A stretch of 35,581 bases of DNA from an uncultured Saprospiraceae bacterium (GCA_937967615.1 CALCMJ010000047.1:1-35581), one strand, 5' to 3'. Positions 1-8,535 are shown, counted from the first letter of the stretch. Numbers and translations: made by a program. The notes: generated by a model from the letters alone, not told the origin.

Positions 1-3000
1 GGAGACCCTATAGACATTACTATAGTACATGATATAGATAATAGTAATAATGATCTATCTTATGTGACTACATTGGAGTATGATGAATATGGTAATATCG
101 CACAGATCACATCCCCAACTGATCCCAATAATCCAGATGATGCTACAAATAAGCTGATTACAAGTTATTATTATGGTGCTCTAAAACAATATCCAACCTT
201 AGTGACAAATAATTTTGGCTGGAGGTCTAATTATTTGTATGACAATTTCTATGGGTTGCTTCGTAGAACAATAGCAGTTAATCGTTTCAGAATGTTAAAT
301 AGATATGATAGATATGGAAGACTTACTTCTGTGAAGGGAACAAAAGAATATGGAACGTCTTACAACACGATTACACATAAATATTATACCAATGGCGAAG
401 GAAGGTATTCTGCATTGACTACTCATCATGATTTTCAAAACCCTGCAAATAAAATTTTTACTCGATCAATTGGAGATGGATTAGGAGGTTTGTCGCAAAC
501 AAAAAAAGAATCTCAAATCCATGAGCTGGATGATAATGGAGATGTAAATGTAAAAACTGGATGGGTCCTTTCTGGCTTGACTGTTAAAGATAAATATCGA
601 AGAGTGGTGAAGCAGTATAATCCAAGTTTCTTTAGCACTAATAATACAAAATTTATAGACAACTCAAATAATAATCTATTTGTAGCAACTGAGCACGATT
701 TCTTTGATAGGCCTACAAAAATTATTAATCAAGAACTTAGTGCAACAAATATTGAATACGGCATTGACGATGTTTCTTTAATAACACAAGTAAAGACACC
801 TCAGGCAGATGGTATTATCGTAGAAAGTAAAAGTCATAAAGATCTTGATGGTAGAACACTACAGCAATTCCAGAATGATAAAATGACAGAATTTGAATAT
901 GATGGAATAGGTCAATTATTGCATGTTGTACCGGAAGATTTACTTCCTACTACGTATTCTTATGATCTTGCTGGAAGAACAGTGACATCAGAAAGTCCTG
1001 ACCGTGGCCTGCAAACTATGACTTACGACCAATGGAATAATTTAATTAGTTATCAATCACCAAATACTGGCGATGAAGCTATAATCTATACGTTTGATGC
1101 ACTGAATAGAATTCTATCAACTATCCACCCTCCTAATCCTGATGGTAGTGAAAACATTAACAATGCGTTTTTCACATATTACCCAGATACAGGAGTAAAT
1201 GAAAATGAAAATAGAGGACAGCTAGCGACTATAGAAGATGGGACTGGAATTAGACAGTTCAATTATGATAGAATGGGAGCAATAACTCAAATAGATAGAA
1301 CTATGCTAGTTCCTGTACTAGGAGAACTTACTTTTACTGAAAAGTATGAGTACGATAGTTGGAATAGGATAAAAACCATGACGTACCCGGACGATGAAGT
1401 ATTAACATATAACTATGATCTAGGAGGTAATCTATCTGAAATCGTGTCAAGCAATTCCTCAACATTATTAAGTCTAGGTTACGATATATATGGTAAGAAA
1501 ACCCATTGTACATTTGCAAATGGCGTAGAAGAGAAATACTTTTATACAGATGGACTGCAATGGCTGGATATGAAGACCAGCGAAAAAATAGATGGGACAA
1601 TATTTAGTAATCTTACATATGAATATGATTTGACAGGAAATGTGAAGCTCATAAAAAATACAGCAGCTCCAGATCCTACTTCAGGCCTAGGAGGAGACTA
1701 TGAGATGGAATTTAATTATGATCTTTTTAATAGGCTGGATGATGCTAGTGGTAACTGGATGACAAATGGTGCTGAGTTTGATTTGGATATGAATTATGGT
1801 ACGATGCACAGGATTGTAGTAAAGAACCAAATCCATGAAATCGATGGAATCGCCAATACAGATAATACATACGATAGGACTTATAATTATGATCATACAG
1901 AATTCCCAAGAGCCATCAGCAGCATTACAAATGGGAATCCAGATGAAGTACAATCCTTCAACTATGACCCCAATGGAAATCTAGTAACGCATGAAATAGG
2001 CTTAGGAGAAACGAAATCTATGCTTTGGGATTTTGCTGACCAGATGAAAGCTATTAACATAGGGGACGCAGTATTTCAACACTATATCTATGATGCAGGG
2101 GGACAACGCGCGATGAAAGGCATTGGTAACATAATTACAATGGATGTAGACGGAGTTCCACAAATACAAGATGTCAGCTTAGGAAACTATACAGCCTATG
2201 TCAGTCCTCATTGGGTAGTAGGAGGCAATGGATACGTGACGAAGCACTACTTTGAAGGCAGTTCTAGGTTCTTGAGTAAACTTATTAGTCATGTGGATAA
2301 TTATAACAACGATCCAGCTATCATAGGTCCACAAAGTGCTAGTCTAGCAGCAAGACAAGAAAGCGATGTCAATTACATAAGTGATCAGTACAATTTCCCG
2401 GGCATTGTAATGTTAGATGCTCCTGCGGCGGATGACGATTGTCACGCACAAGGGAATTGTCCTAACCTAGATTATTATTTCCATTCTGATCATCTGGGCT
2501 CTACGAATTTCTTGACAGATGCAATGGGAAATGCCTATGAGTTCAGAATGCATCTACCATTTGGTGAGACGATGATTGAGCAGTCAGCAGGGACGTGGGA
2601 TACACCGTATCAGTATACTGGGCAGGAGTTGGATGATATTACAGGGCTGTATTATTATGGGGCTAGGTATTATGATCCTAGTGTGGGGAATTTTTTGAGT
2701 GTCGATCCGTTGGCGGATCGAGGGCCTGGTATAAGCCCATATGCTTACTCGTTCAATAATCCTATAAACTTTTATGATCCAGATGGCAGGTGGCCATGGC
2801 CATCTTTGTCTCGTCGAACAAAGAATAGACTTTGGGGAGGTGTACAAGTATTTGGAGGTATCGTTGAGGCTGTTGGAGCTGGAGCTTTATTGGCTACACC
2901 AGAGCCAACGATGGCCACAAAAGTTGCTGGATGGGGACTAGCATTACATAGTGCAGATATGGCATCGACAGGATTACGTCAAATGTGGACAGGCAGAGCA

Positions 3001-3462
3001 GAAATATCAATGACTCAACAAGGCTTAATGGCGATAGGTTTATCTGAAAGCCAAGCTATGATGGCTGATGTTGCAATTGGCATTTCGTCAGGTGGAGCAG
3101 GTGCATATGCGAAAGGCCATAGAATGGTAACTATGGGTAATATTACTCGAAATAGTTATCATGAAGGATTAGCAGGTCTTAGAACAACAGCAGATGAAAT
3201 GCTTGCTAATGGCTCTTCTTTAGAAGAAGTGGTCAGGGTTATGTCTCCTGCAAGAAATAATCTTAAAGCAATTACAAGAATGGCAGACGATGGTTTTAAT
3301 AAAACGATAGCAGAGTTTAGAAATTTTTTGGGATATGGAAATAAGTTAGGCCCATCTATTGATGATGTAATCAACAAACATACAACTGATGGCGTGATGA
3401 ATTGGAAGGCTGCGTTTGATGATATTTGGAAGACAAGTGAAACATTTGATAAATTCAAGTAG
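1..3462 (+). CDS. RHS/YD-repeat polymorphic toxin, 5' end outside window
   Basis: The frame is open from base 1, so the visible 1153 residues are the C-terminal part of a longer protein. Many YD-type repeats are visible (for example YDRYGRLTSV, YDLAGRTVTSE, YNYDLGGNLSE), which in the RHS family form a secreted or surface beta-shell that encloses a toxin. The RHS core signature follows: YYFHSDHLGSTNFL near residue 825, then YTGQELDDITGLYYYGARYYDP and the closing PYAYSFNNPINFYDPDG, which ends at base 2787. The remaining 224 residues are the variable toxin part: first a hydrophobic Gly/Ala-rich pre-toxin stretch, then a polar C-terminus containing ARNNLK and YGNKLGPS. I recall these motifs from other polymorphic toxin C-termini, but I cannot name an enzymatic activity. 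A probable immunity gene follows one base after the stop. Confidence 0.93.
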   Translation, partial: GDPIDITIVHDIDNSNNDLSYVTTLEYDEYGNIAQITSPTDPNNPDDATNKLITSYYYGALKQYPTLVTNNFGWRSNYLYDNFYGLLRRTIAVNRFRMLNRYDRYGRLTSVKGTKEYGTSYNTITHKYYTNGEGRYSALTTHHDFQNPANKIFTRSIGDGLGGLSQTKKESQIHELDDNGDVNVKTGWVLSGLTVKDKYRRVVKQYNPSFFSTNNTKFIDNSNNNLFVATEHDFFDRPTKIINQELSATNIEYGIDDVSLITQVKTPQADGIIVESKSHKDLDGRTLQQFQNDKMTEFEYDGIGQLLHVVPEDLLPTTYSYDLAGRTVTSESPDRGLQTMTYDQWNNLISYQSPNTGDEAIIYTFDALNRILSTIHPPNPDGSENINNAFFTYYPDTGVNENENRGQLATIEDGTGIRQFNYDRMGAITQIDRTMLVPVLGELTFTEKYEYDSWNRIKTMTYPDDEVLTYNYDLGGNLSEIVSSNSSTLLSLGYDIYGKKTHCTFANGVEEKYFYTDGLQWLDMKTSEKIDGTIFSNLTYEYDLTGNVKLIKNTAAPDPTSGLGGDYEMEFNYDLFNRLDDASGNWMTNGAEFDLDMNYGTMHRIVVKNQIHEIDGIANTDNTYDRTYNYDHTEFPRAISSITNGNPDEVQSFNYDPNGNLVTHEIGLGETKSMLWDFADQMKAINIGDAVFQHYIYDAGGQRAMKGIGNIITMDVDGVPQIQDVSLGNYTAYVSPHWVVGGNGYVTKHYFEGSSRFLSKLISHVDNYNNDPAIIGPQSASLAARQESDVNYISDQYNFPGIVMLDAPAADDDCHAQGNCPNLDYYFHSDHLGSTNFLTDAMGNAYEFRMHLPFGETMIEQSAGTWDTPYQYTGQELDDITGLYYYGARYYDPSVGNFLSVDPLADRGPGISPYAYSFNNPINFYDPDGRWPWPSLSRRTKNRLWGGVQVFGGIVEAVGAGALLATPEPTMATKVAGWGLALHSADMASTGLRQMWTGRAEISMTQQGLMAIGLSESQAMMADVAIGISSGGAGAYAKGHRMVTMGNITRNSYHEGLAGLRTTADEMLANGSSLEEVVRVMSPARNNLKAITRMADDGFNKTIAEFRNFLGYGNKLGPSIDDVINKHTTDGVMNWKAAFDDIWKTSETFDKFK

Positions 3463-3463
3463 C

Positions 3464-3748
3464 ATGAAAAAAACAGCATTAAAGAACATAAGGTTAAAGT
3501 CAATCGATAATAATTTTATATTATTGATTGGAACAAGTTCATTTAGATTATGTGATATAAAAGCTCTTTATCGAGAGAGTAAATTTTATTCTTTTCTCAG
3601 AATTGAATCAAGAGATGAAACATTTATAGTAAAAGGTCTTAGATCATTTTGGGAGCTCTTATCAATTTCTACTTATGATTGGAGTGACAAAAGGGACGAT
3701 AATAAAATATTTGATCTTTATTGTAGGATTAATGATTTAAAAGAATAG
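3464..3748 (+). CDS. Small hypothetical protein, candidate RHS immunity protein
   Basis: This 94-residue protein starts at an ATG one base after the RHS stop codon; the frame stays open further upstream inside the RHS gene, but the ATG at 3464 is the natural start (MKKTALKNIRLK). It has no signal peptide or membrane segment and mixes basic and acidic residues, with one aromatic patch (FWELLSISTYDW). I do not recognise a family. Its position directly after the variable RHS C-terminus, tight spacing and size are those of cytoplasmic immunity proteins that neutralise a cognate RHS toxin. The immunity role is inferred from position only. A strong terminator follows within 60 bp, so toxin and small gene probably share a transcript. 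Confidence 0.72.
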   Translation: MKKTALKNIRLKSIDNNFILLIGTSSFRLCDIKALYRESKFYSFLRIESRDETFIVKGLRSFWELLSISTYDWSDKRDDNKIFDLYCRINDLKE

Positions 3749-3803
3749 CTAAAGCCCTCGATGGTCGAGGTTTGCAACTTCAAAGAGGTATGAAATTATA
3801 AAG

Positions 3804-3834
3804 AAGCCCTTGCAGAGATGCGAGGGCTTTTTTA
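3804..3834 (+). terminator. Rho-independent terminator after RHS/immunity pair
   Basis: An 11-bp stem (arms 3804-3814 and 3819-3829, one T-G wobble) closes a GAGA tetraloop and runs straight into a T tract. It lies 56 bp downstream of the small gene and ends the RHS transcript. A second weaker hairpin (3756-3770, arms CCTCGA/TCGAGG) lies just before it. Confidence 0.85.
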
Positions 3835-3898
3835 TTTAGCGTAGGCTCGTGAAGTTTTAAAATCCCTGATATAAGCATCAAGGACGTTAAACAGTTAT

Positions 3899-4281
3899 CG
3901 TTATTCGTAGTTTACTGTCGATCCCCCCGTTGTCCGTAGTTTACAGTCAATAGGGTTCGTTTAATATTTTAAACTACCGTGATGCATATTTTGCAAATAC
4001 GCATTGCTATTATTCCGTTGTCCTTAGTTTACAATCGCACAATTACGTTACCGTGATACGTAGTTTTTAACTACGTATGAATATTTGTTAACATGTTAAT
4101 GGATTTTACATTTAACGGGTAAGTTATCTTGAACTCACTAGGGTTTGTCTTTATTTTTTAAGTTCAAGTCATTAAAAGTGATGCTAGATTTTTTGCCATA
4201 AAGATCTTTAAGTAGTTTATAACAACGAATGATATCATGATTCTATAAAATAATATATGCATGTAGATAAAATCTACATGC
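3899..4281. repeat. Cluster of REP-like hairpins, intact and decayed, upstream of the RAYT gene
   Basis: The gene-free stretch 3749-4435 is largely accounted for by the terminator and these elements. Two full hairpins have a CGTG foot: 3978-4004 (arms 3982-3991 and 3995-4004, loop TGC, one mismatch) and 4052-4078 (arms ATACGTAGTT and AACTACGTAT, loop TTT, perfect). Three shorter copies at 3899, 3928 and 4016 begin CGTT and share the left arm with TAGTTTAC, but their right arm no longer pairs. A further perfect 10-bp hairpin without the CGTT foot sits at 4259-4281 (GCATGTAGAT, loop AAA). No open frame of note was found here. About 4282-4435 shows nothing recognisable beyond AT-rich DNA. Confidence 0.75.
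4212..4281 (+). repeat. Left copy of the two-hairpin module flanking the RAYT gene
   Basis: It aligns in direct orientation with 5064-5130: both start GTAGTTT, contain GATATCATG and AAAATAATAT, and end with a GCATGTAGAT hairpin. The first hairpin is decayed in this copy, and the second (4259-4281) is a perfect 10-bp stem. The pair brackets the transposase gene. Confidence 0.75.
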
Positions 4282-4435
4282 GACGAAATAGTTGAAGCAA
4301 ACTACAAGCCATGAAGTTATACAAGCTACATCTCACACAATTATACATTATACAGTCAAAAAAAAATAGTAAATATCCAGACTAATTGATTACATCATTG
4401 CCCTAATACACATTAAGTATTAGAAGCAGTATGAT

Positions 4436-5029
4436 ATGAAAAAAAGAAGCGGATATTTTATTGAAGACCAATACGGCTGCTATTTTGTGACGTTTACAGT
4501 TGTGGCATGGGTAGATGTCTTTACGAGAATAGAATGCAAGGATATAATAATTGAATCTTTAAAATTCTGTCAAGAAAATAAGGGTTTAAAGATACATGCC
4601 TATGTAATTATGAGTAACCATTTGCATCTCGTACTTAGTGCTAGTCAAAACTCCAAAGGATTGTCATCCATTATACATGACTTTAAATTATTTACGGCAA
4701 AGAGTTTATTAAAGTATTTATTGAAAGATGGAAAAGAGAGCAGGCGTGATTGGATGAAAACTGTTTTTAAGTATCATGCAAAGTATAATAAGAGAAATGC
4801 AACGTATCAATTTTGGAAACAATGTAATAGACCCAAAGCGCTTCTGCATCCCAGATTTAGCTACAGAAAGATTAATTATATTCATAACAATCCCGTAAAG
4901 GGAGGCTTAGTGGAACTTCCGGAGCATTATGTATATAGCTCTGCAAAGGATTATGCAGGAGGAATTAATGGCAAATTAAAAATTGAGCTTATAGATTTTG
5001 GAGTTGAAGAAGGGTATCTATTTATGTAA
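4436..5029 (+). CDS. REP-associated tyrosine transposase (Y1/HUH family)
   Basis: The 197-residue protein has the Y1 transposase architecture of the IS200-like superfamily: the HUH metal-binding motif is YVIMSNHLHLVL (His62 and His64), preceded by a beta strand-rich start (CYFVTFTVVAWVDVFTR). The C-terminal signature NYIHNNPVKGGLVELPEHYVYSSAKDY (residues 147-173) is typical of the REP-associated branch (RAYT). The catalytic tyrosine cannot be fixed by eye; Tyr113 and Tyr117, about 50 residues after the HUH, are candidates. Family members nick single-stranded DNA at hairpins and are thought to spread REP sequences. It stands alone, with no tnpB-like partner, and is flanked by related two-hairpin modules (4212-4281 and 5064-5130), which fits a RAYT domesticated with its substrates. 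Length is near normal and the frame is intact. Confidence 0.92.
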   Translation: MKKRSGYFIEDQYGCYFVTFTVVAWVDVFTRIECKDIIIESLKFCQENKGLKIHAYVIMSNHLHLVLSASQNSKGLSSIIHDFKLFTAKSLLKYLLKDGKESRRDWMKTVFKYHAKYNKRNATYQFWKQCNRPKALLHPRFSYRKINYIHNNPVKGGLVELPEHYVYSSAKDYAGGINGKLKIELIDFGVEEGYLFM

Positions 5030-5055
5030 CTATATTGTCAGTATTTCAATTCATA

Positions 5056-5130
5056 CGTTATTCGTAGTTTGCAACTACGAATAGATATCATGCTTAAAAT
5101 AATATAAGCATGTAGATACAATCTACGTGC
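5056..5130 (+). repeat. Right two-hairpin module flanking the RAYT gene
   Basis: Hairpin one has CGTT at its foot (5056-5059), a perfect stem ATTCGTAGTT (5060-5069) pairing with 5073-5082, and loop TGC. Hairpin two (5108-5130) has arms GCATGTAGAT and ATCTACGTGC with loop ACA and one wobble pair. The part from 5064 on is the direct repeat of 4212-4281. The element starts 27 bp after the RAYT stop codon. Confidence 0.8.
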
Positions 5131-5211
5131 CTATAAATGATTACCTCCAAGCAAATAAAACATAATAGAATAAGAGATCACTAATTTTAATCGCATTTAA
5201 ATTATTCTATT

Positions 5212-5751
5212 GTGAAACAACAAAAGAACCCAATAATTACAGATGAAATTGTAATGTCTAAGATTTTCTTTATTCGTAACCAAAAAGTGATGATGGATAG
5301 AGATTTGGCAGAACTGTATGGGGTAAGCACTAAAGTACTCAAGCAAGCAGTAAGACGAAATATTATTAGATTTCCAGAAGATTTTATGTTCGAATTAAAG
5401 AAGGAAGAATATCTGAATTTGAGGTCACATTTTGTGACCTCAAATTCAGGAGGTACTAGATATTTGCCGATGGCTTTTACTGAACATGGCGTTTTAATGT
5501 TGTCAAGTGTTCTAAGAAGTAATAGAGCCATAGAAATGAATATCCAAATCATGAGGATATTTACTAAGATGAAGCAGATGCTATTTGATCATCGAGAATT
5601 ATTATTAAGAATTGAACAGATAGAAAAGAAGTCAAAAGGACATGATAATGAAATATTAGCTCTATTTGAATACCTGAAAAAATTAATGACAGAAAAGAAA
5701 CAAACAATACAACAAGAATCAAGAAAAAGAATAGGATACAAAAGCAAATAG
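5212..5751 (+). CDS. ORF6N domain-containing protein (KilA-N/ORF6N type)
   Basis: The protein has 179 residues. The N-terminal part matches the ORF6N domain: IFFIRNQKVMMDRDLAELYGVSTKVLKQAVRRN, then RFPEDFMFEL, then GGTRYLPMAFTEHGVLMLSSVLRSNRAIEMNIQIMRIF (to about residue 117). This domain is common in phage antirepressor-like proteins and chromosomal islands and is thought to bind DNA; no specific target is known here. Residues 118-179 are a charged, likely helical or coiled-coil tail. The GTG start at 5212 keeps the usual leader (KQQKNPIITDEIV); an internal ATG at codon 15 would cut into it. Codons 68-80 carry a perfect inverted repeat (5413-5449). It is the second accessory gene in the island between the RHS locus and queA and ends before a two-way terminator. 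Confidence 0.88.
   Translation: MKQQKNPIITDEIVMSKIFFIRNQKVMMDRDLAELYGVSTKVLKQAVRRNIIRFPEDFMFELKKEEYLNLRSHFVTSNSGGTRYLPMAFTEHGVLMLSSVLRSNRAIEMNIQIMRIFTKMKQMLFDHRELLLRIEQIEKKSKGHDNEILALFEYLKKLMTEKKQTIQQESRKRIGYKSK
5413..5449. repeat. Perfect 17-bp inverted repeat with 3-nt loop inside the ORF6N gene
   Basis: Arm CTGAATTTGAGGTCACA (5413-5429), loop TTT, and the exact complement at 5433-5449. It lies within the coding frame (residues LNLRSHFVTSNSG). As RNA it would be a very stable hairpin; as DNA it is a strong dyad. Confidence 0.9.
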
Positions 5752-5803
5752 ATTAGCATGAGTATCTAATGCAGAACTTAACAAGCTCTTCGTATTTCGC
5801 AAC

Positions 5804-5840
5804 AAAAAAAAACCATCGCAATTCAGCAATGGCTTTTTTT
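5804..5840. terminator. Bidirectional terminator between ORF6N gene and queA
   Basis: A run of A, a stem with arms 5813-5819 and 5826-5832 (one mismatch, 6-nt loop), then a run of T. The A and T tracts extend the stem, so it can serve both the plus-strand ORF6N gene and the convergent minus-strand queA. Confidence 0.75.
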
Positions 5841-5849
5841 TACTTCATA

Positions 5850-5896
5850 CGTTATTCGTTGTTTGCACGTTATGCGTTGTTTGCAAACTGCGAATA
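5850..5896. repeat. REP-like hairpin element next to the queA 3' end
   Basis: Two overlapping units: CGTTATTCGTTGTTTGCAC, then GCGTTGTTTGCAAACTGCG. The ends ATTCG and CGAAT can pair across both. It shares the CGTT foot and the GTTTGCA core with the elements at 5056 and in the 15432 array, but pairing is imperfect. Confidence 0.6.
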
Positions 5897-5900
5897 GAAA

Positions 5901-6965
5901 TTATATAATCAACATTGCGTCCCCATAAGAAAAGAACTTATACTTCTTCTTAATCGCCTCCTGATACGCCTCCATAATCAAATCATATCCGCCAAATGCA
6001 GCCACCATGATTAGCAGACTCGACTTTGGTAAATGGAAATTTGTGATCATACTGTTCGCAATAGAGAACTCAAATGGGGGATAGATAAACTTATTTGTCC
6101 ATCCACCTGCTGCTTTAAGATTTCCCGTCGCAGAAACAGCAGATTCTATAGAACGCATACTTGTTGTTCCTACTGAACATACTTTCTTATTCGCCTTTTT
6201 AGATCTGTTTACTATCTGAGCAGCTTCGTCAGTGATCTTAAAATACTCCGCCTCCATCTTATGTTTGGAAAGATCCTCCACAGCAATGTCACGGAAAGTA
6301 CCCAAACCAATGTGCAAAGTGATCTCTGCAAAATTTACAGAATTTATTTCTAAACGCTTCATCAGCTCTCTGCTGAAATGCAGTCCTGCAGTAGGTGCAG
6401 CAACAGCGCCTGATTCCTTTGCGTAGATCGTTTGATATCTTTCGTCATCAATAGGCTCTGGCTCCCTTGCCAAATATTTTGGGATAGGCGTACTTCCTAA
6501 TGAATATAATGTGGTATTGAAATCTTCTCTTGATCCAGTGTAGAAAAATCGGATTGTCCTTCCTCTTGATGTTGTATTATCTACAACCTCTGCGACTAAG
6601 ACATCCTCACCGTCCTTATTTGCGAAATAAAGTTTATTTCCTACTCGTATCTTTCTCGCCGGATCTACAAGGACATCCCACAACATGGACTCAGAATTCA
6701 GTTCTCTTAATAAGAAAACTTCAATCTTCGCTCCTGTTTTTTCTTTATTGCCAAATAATCTTGCCTTGAATACCTTTGTGTTATTGAAGATCATACAATC
6801 TCCATCCTCAAAATAATCCAAAACATCCTTGAAAATCTTATGTTCAATTTTTCCAGTGTCTCTGTGCACAACTAAAAGCTTAGATTCATCCCGTTTTTTG
6901 CTGGGATATTGAGCAATTAGCTTTTCAGGTAAATCAAAAGAAAAATTAGACAGTTTGGTTCGCAT
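5901..6965 (-). CDS. queA: S-adenosylmethionine:tRNA ribosyltransferase-isomerase
   Basis: QueA transfers and isomerises the ribosyl group of SAM onto 7-aminomethyl-7-deazaguanine in tRNA to form epoxyqueuosine, the penultimate step of queuosine synthesis in the cytoplasm. The 354 residues are full length for the family. Signatures seen: [12 protein letters not shown] near the start, [13 protein letters not shown] (58-70), [13 protein letters not shown] (186-198), [13 protein letters not shown] (215-227), [13 protein letters not shown] (288-300), [16 protein letters not shown] (309-324) and the terminal [10 protein letters not shown]. It starts at an ATG and has a candidate -7 element (TATTTTTG) 18 bp upstream. 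It is monocistronic here; no other queuosine gene is in view. Confidence 0.97.
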   Translation of the reverse strand: MRTKLSNFSFDLPEKLIAQYPSKKRDESKLLVVHRDTGKIEHKIFKDVLDYFEDGDCMIFNNTKVFKARLFGNKEKTGAKIEVFLLRELNSESMLWDVLVDPARKIRVGNKLYFANKDGEDVLVAEVVDNTTSRGRTIRFFYTGSREDFNTTLYSLGSTPIPKYLAREPEPIDDERYQTIYAKESGAVAAPTAGLHFSRELMKRLEINSVNFAEITLHIGLGTFRDIAVEDLSKHKMEAEYFKITDEAAQIVNRSKKANKKVCSVGTTSMRSIESAVSATGNLKAAGGWTNKFIYPPFEFSIANSMITNFHLPKSSLLIMVAAFGGYDLIMEAYQEAIKKKYKFFSYGDAMLII

Positions 6966-6982
6966 ATATCGAATTTAGTGCG

Positions 6983-6990
6983 CAAAAATA
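6983..6990 (-). promoter_or_regulatory. Candidate Bacteroidota -7 element for queA
   Basis: On the minus strand this reads TATTTTTG, matching TAnnTTTG, the -7 consensus of Bacteroidota housekeeping sigma promoters. It lies 18 bp before the queA ATG. No convincing -33 TTTG was found, so confidence is modest. Confidence 0.4.
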
Positions 6991-7110
6991 GTGTTTTTAT
7001 CCATATAAGGATAAGCTTATCAATACATTATACAATTTAGCAGAGAATAAGTTCCAATTAATCGAATAGCTGTTTAATCGAGGCAAATAAAGTGTATTTT
7101 GCTAGAGCAT

Positions 7111-8370
7111 ATGAAGGTATTCATTAAAATCATCATGGAAGCGGCCAGACAGGCAGGGCAGGCGCTCTATTCAAACAAATTGAGGACATTTCTCTCTCTG
7201 CTAGGCATTTTGATTGGGATATTTTGCATAATCTCAGTTCTTTCTGCTGTCAACTCGCTTGAACGTAGTATTAAAAGTGGTATCGGTGAGATGGGCTCAG
7301 ATGTCATCATGGTAGACGTATGGCCATGGGATGAAGACCCGGGATTGAATTATTGGAAGTATATGAAGAGACCTTCACCCTCGCATGATGACTATGAATA
7401 TCTCAAAAAAAGAAAAACAAGCTTTGAAGATGCCTCTTTTGCCATCTATGTGCAGGCAAAAACTATAAAATACAGATCTAGTAGTGTGAGCGGTGCGACA
7501 ATTATGGGAACCACATATGAATACCCTGAGGTCCAAAAAATGGAAATAGGTGAGGGTAGATACTTCACTGAAAAAGAATATTCAACTGGTGCTAACAAAG
7601 TAGTTATTGGTAATAAGATTGCGAAAGAACTTTTCCCTAACGAAAATCCATTAGACAAATACGTCCGCCTCTACGGAAATAAATTTCAAGTCATAGGTGT
7701 GCTCGCAGATGAAGGAGAAAATCCTTTTAACTTTTTTAATAGCGATGAGTTAATCTGGATTGGCTATAATACTGCTAAGAAATATATCAACACAAAAGGA
7801 ATGAGCAGATGGAGCGTAGGGAAGATTCTCTACGTCAAACTAGGTGAGGAAGCAGAAATGGAAGATTCCAAAGAAGAACTTATAGGCGTCATGAGAGGTG
7901 CAAGAAAACTCCGACCAAAAGATCCTGATAACTTCTCGCTGAACGAACTCACGATGCTTACAACTATGATTGATAGTGTGTTTGGTGTCGTTTATATTGC
8001 AGGCTTTATTATTGGATTTTTTGCCTTACTGGTAGGAATGTTTAGCGTAGCGAATATCATGTTCGTCTCCGTCCAAGAACGCACAAATATCATCGGTATA
8101 AAAAAAGCATTGGGCGCAAATAAAAGAGTCATACTCACTGAATTTTTAATAGAGTCTATCATACTTTGCATTTTAGGCGGAGCAGCAGGGCTTGTTCTTG
8201 TTATTGTGGTTTTGAAAATTGCATCCAAAGCAATCGATTTTGAAATTTCAGCATCCCCTATTTTTATGATAATAGGAATAGGAGTTTCGGTGGTTGTTGG
8301 AATCCTTGCTGGAATTATTCCTGCATATAGGGCGTCTAATCTTGATCCAGTGGAAGCGATAAGGAAGTGA
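7111..8370 (+). CDS. ABC transporter permease, MacB/FtsX family
   Basis: The 419-residue protein has the four-helix MacB layout: TM1 near residues 20-45 (LRTFLSLLGILIGIFCIISVLSAV), a large periplasmic MacB-type domain with the typical VIGNKIAKELFPNENPLDKYVRL and FQVIGVLADEG segments, then three C-terminal helices (VVYIAGFIIGFFALLVGMFSVANIMFVSV, the segment after RTNIIGIKKALGANKRVILTEFLIES, and the last before IPAYRASNLDPVEAIRK). RxxIGIKKALGA and the terminal A-LDPVEAIRK are hallmarks. Such permeases act with an ATPase and often an outer membrane partner in efflux or lipoprotein and peptide export. No ATPase gene is adjacent, so substrate and partner are unknown. A TTG at 7099 is in frame; I prefer the ATG at 7111. 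Confidence 0.93.
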   Translation: MKVFIKIIMEAARQAGQALYSNKLRTFLSLLGILIGIFCIISVLSAVNSLERSIKSGIGEMGSDVIMVDVWPWDEDPGLNYWKYMKRPSPSHDDYEYLKKRKTSFEDASFAIYVQAKTIKYRSSSVSGATIMGTTYEYPEVQKMEIGEGRYFTEKEYSTGANKVVIGNKIAKELFPNENPLDKYVRLYGNKFQVIGVLADEGENPFNFFNSDELIWIGYNTAKKYINTKGMSRWSVGKILYVKLGEEAEMEDSKEELIGVMRGARKLRPKDPDNFSLNELTMLTTMIDSVFGVVYIAGFIIGFFALLVGMFSVANIMFVSVQERTNIIGIKKALGANKRVILTEFLIESIILCILGGAAGLVLVIVVLKIASKAIDFEISASPIFMIIGIGVSVVVGILAGIIPAYRASNLDPVEAIRK

Positions 8371-8459
8371 TATTTGGATTATATGTAAACTTTCTTGTCA
8401 AGCATCTGCACTTCTTGAAAACTTTCATACACCTACGTCTCCCATTCCCTTTTCGCAGG

Positions 8460-8493
8460 ATTTGAACCAGAATTTTTGGAATTAAAAGAATGA
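8460..8493 (+). repeat. Left arm of 34-bp inverted repeat flanking the acyltransferase
   Basis: Begins ATTTGAACCAGAATTTTTGG and is the exact reverse complement of 9796-9829 over 34 bp. The two arms enclose about 1.3 kb that holds only the acyltransferase gene. Confidence 0.9.
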
Positions 8494-8498
8494 GAATA

Positions 8499-8519
8499 CT
8501 CTCCTTCCTTTAGTCCCTC
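8499..8519 (+). repeat. 21-bp direct repeat, left copy
   Basis: Matches 9912-9932 at 20 of 21 positions in the same orientation (core TTTAGTCCCTC). It lies inside the left inverted-repeat arm, while its partner lies outside the right arm. Confidence 0.75.
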
Positions 8520-8535
8520 TTTTATTTCTTAGATG

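Noticed and set aside
3159..3503. Minus-strand frame over the RHS toxin end
   Set aside because: It is antisense to the toxin region and the small gene start; the product is Leu/Ser-rich with no family feature, while the plus-strand frames are well supported.
7099..7110. TTG start for the ABC permease
   Set aside because: The ATG four codons later gives the typical N-terminus (MKVFIKIIMEAARQA).
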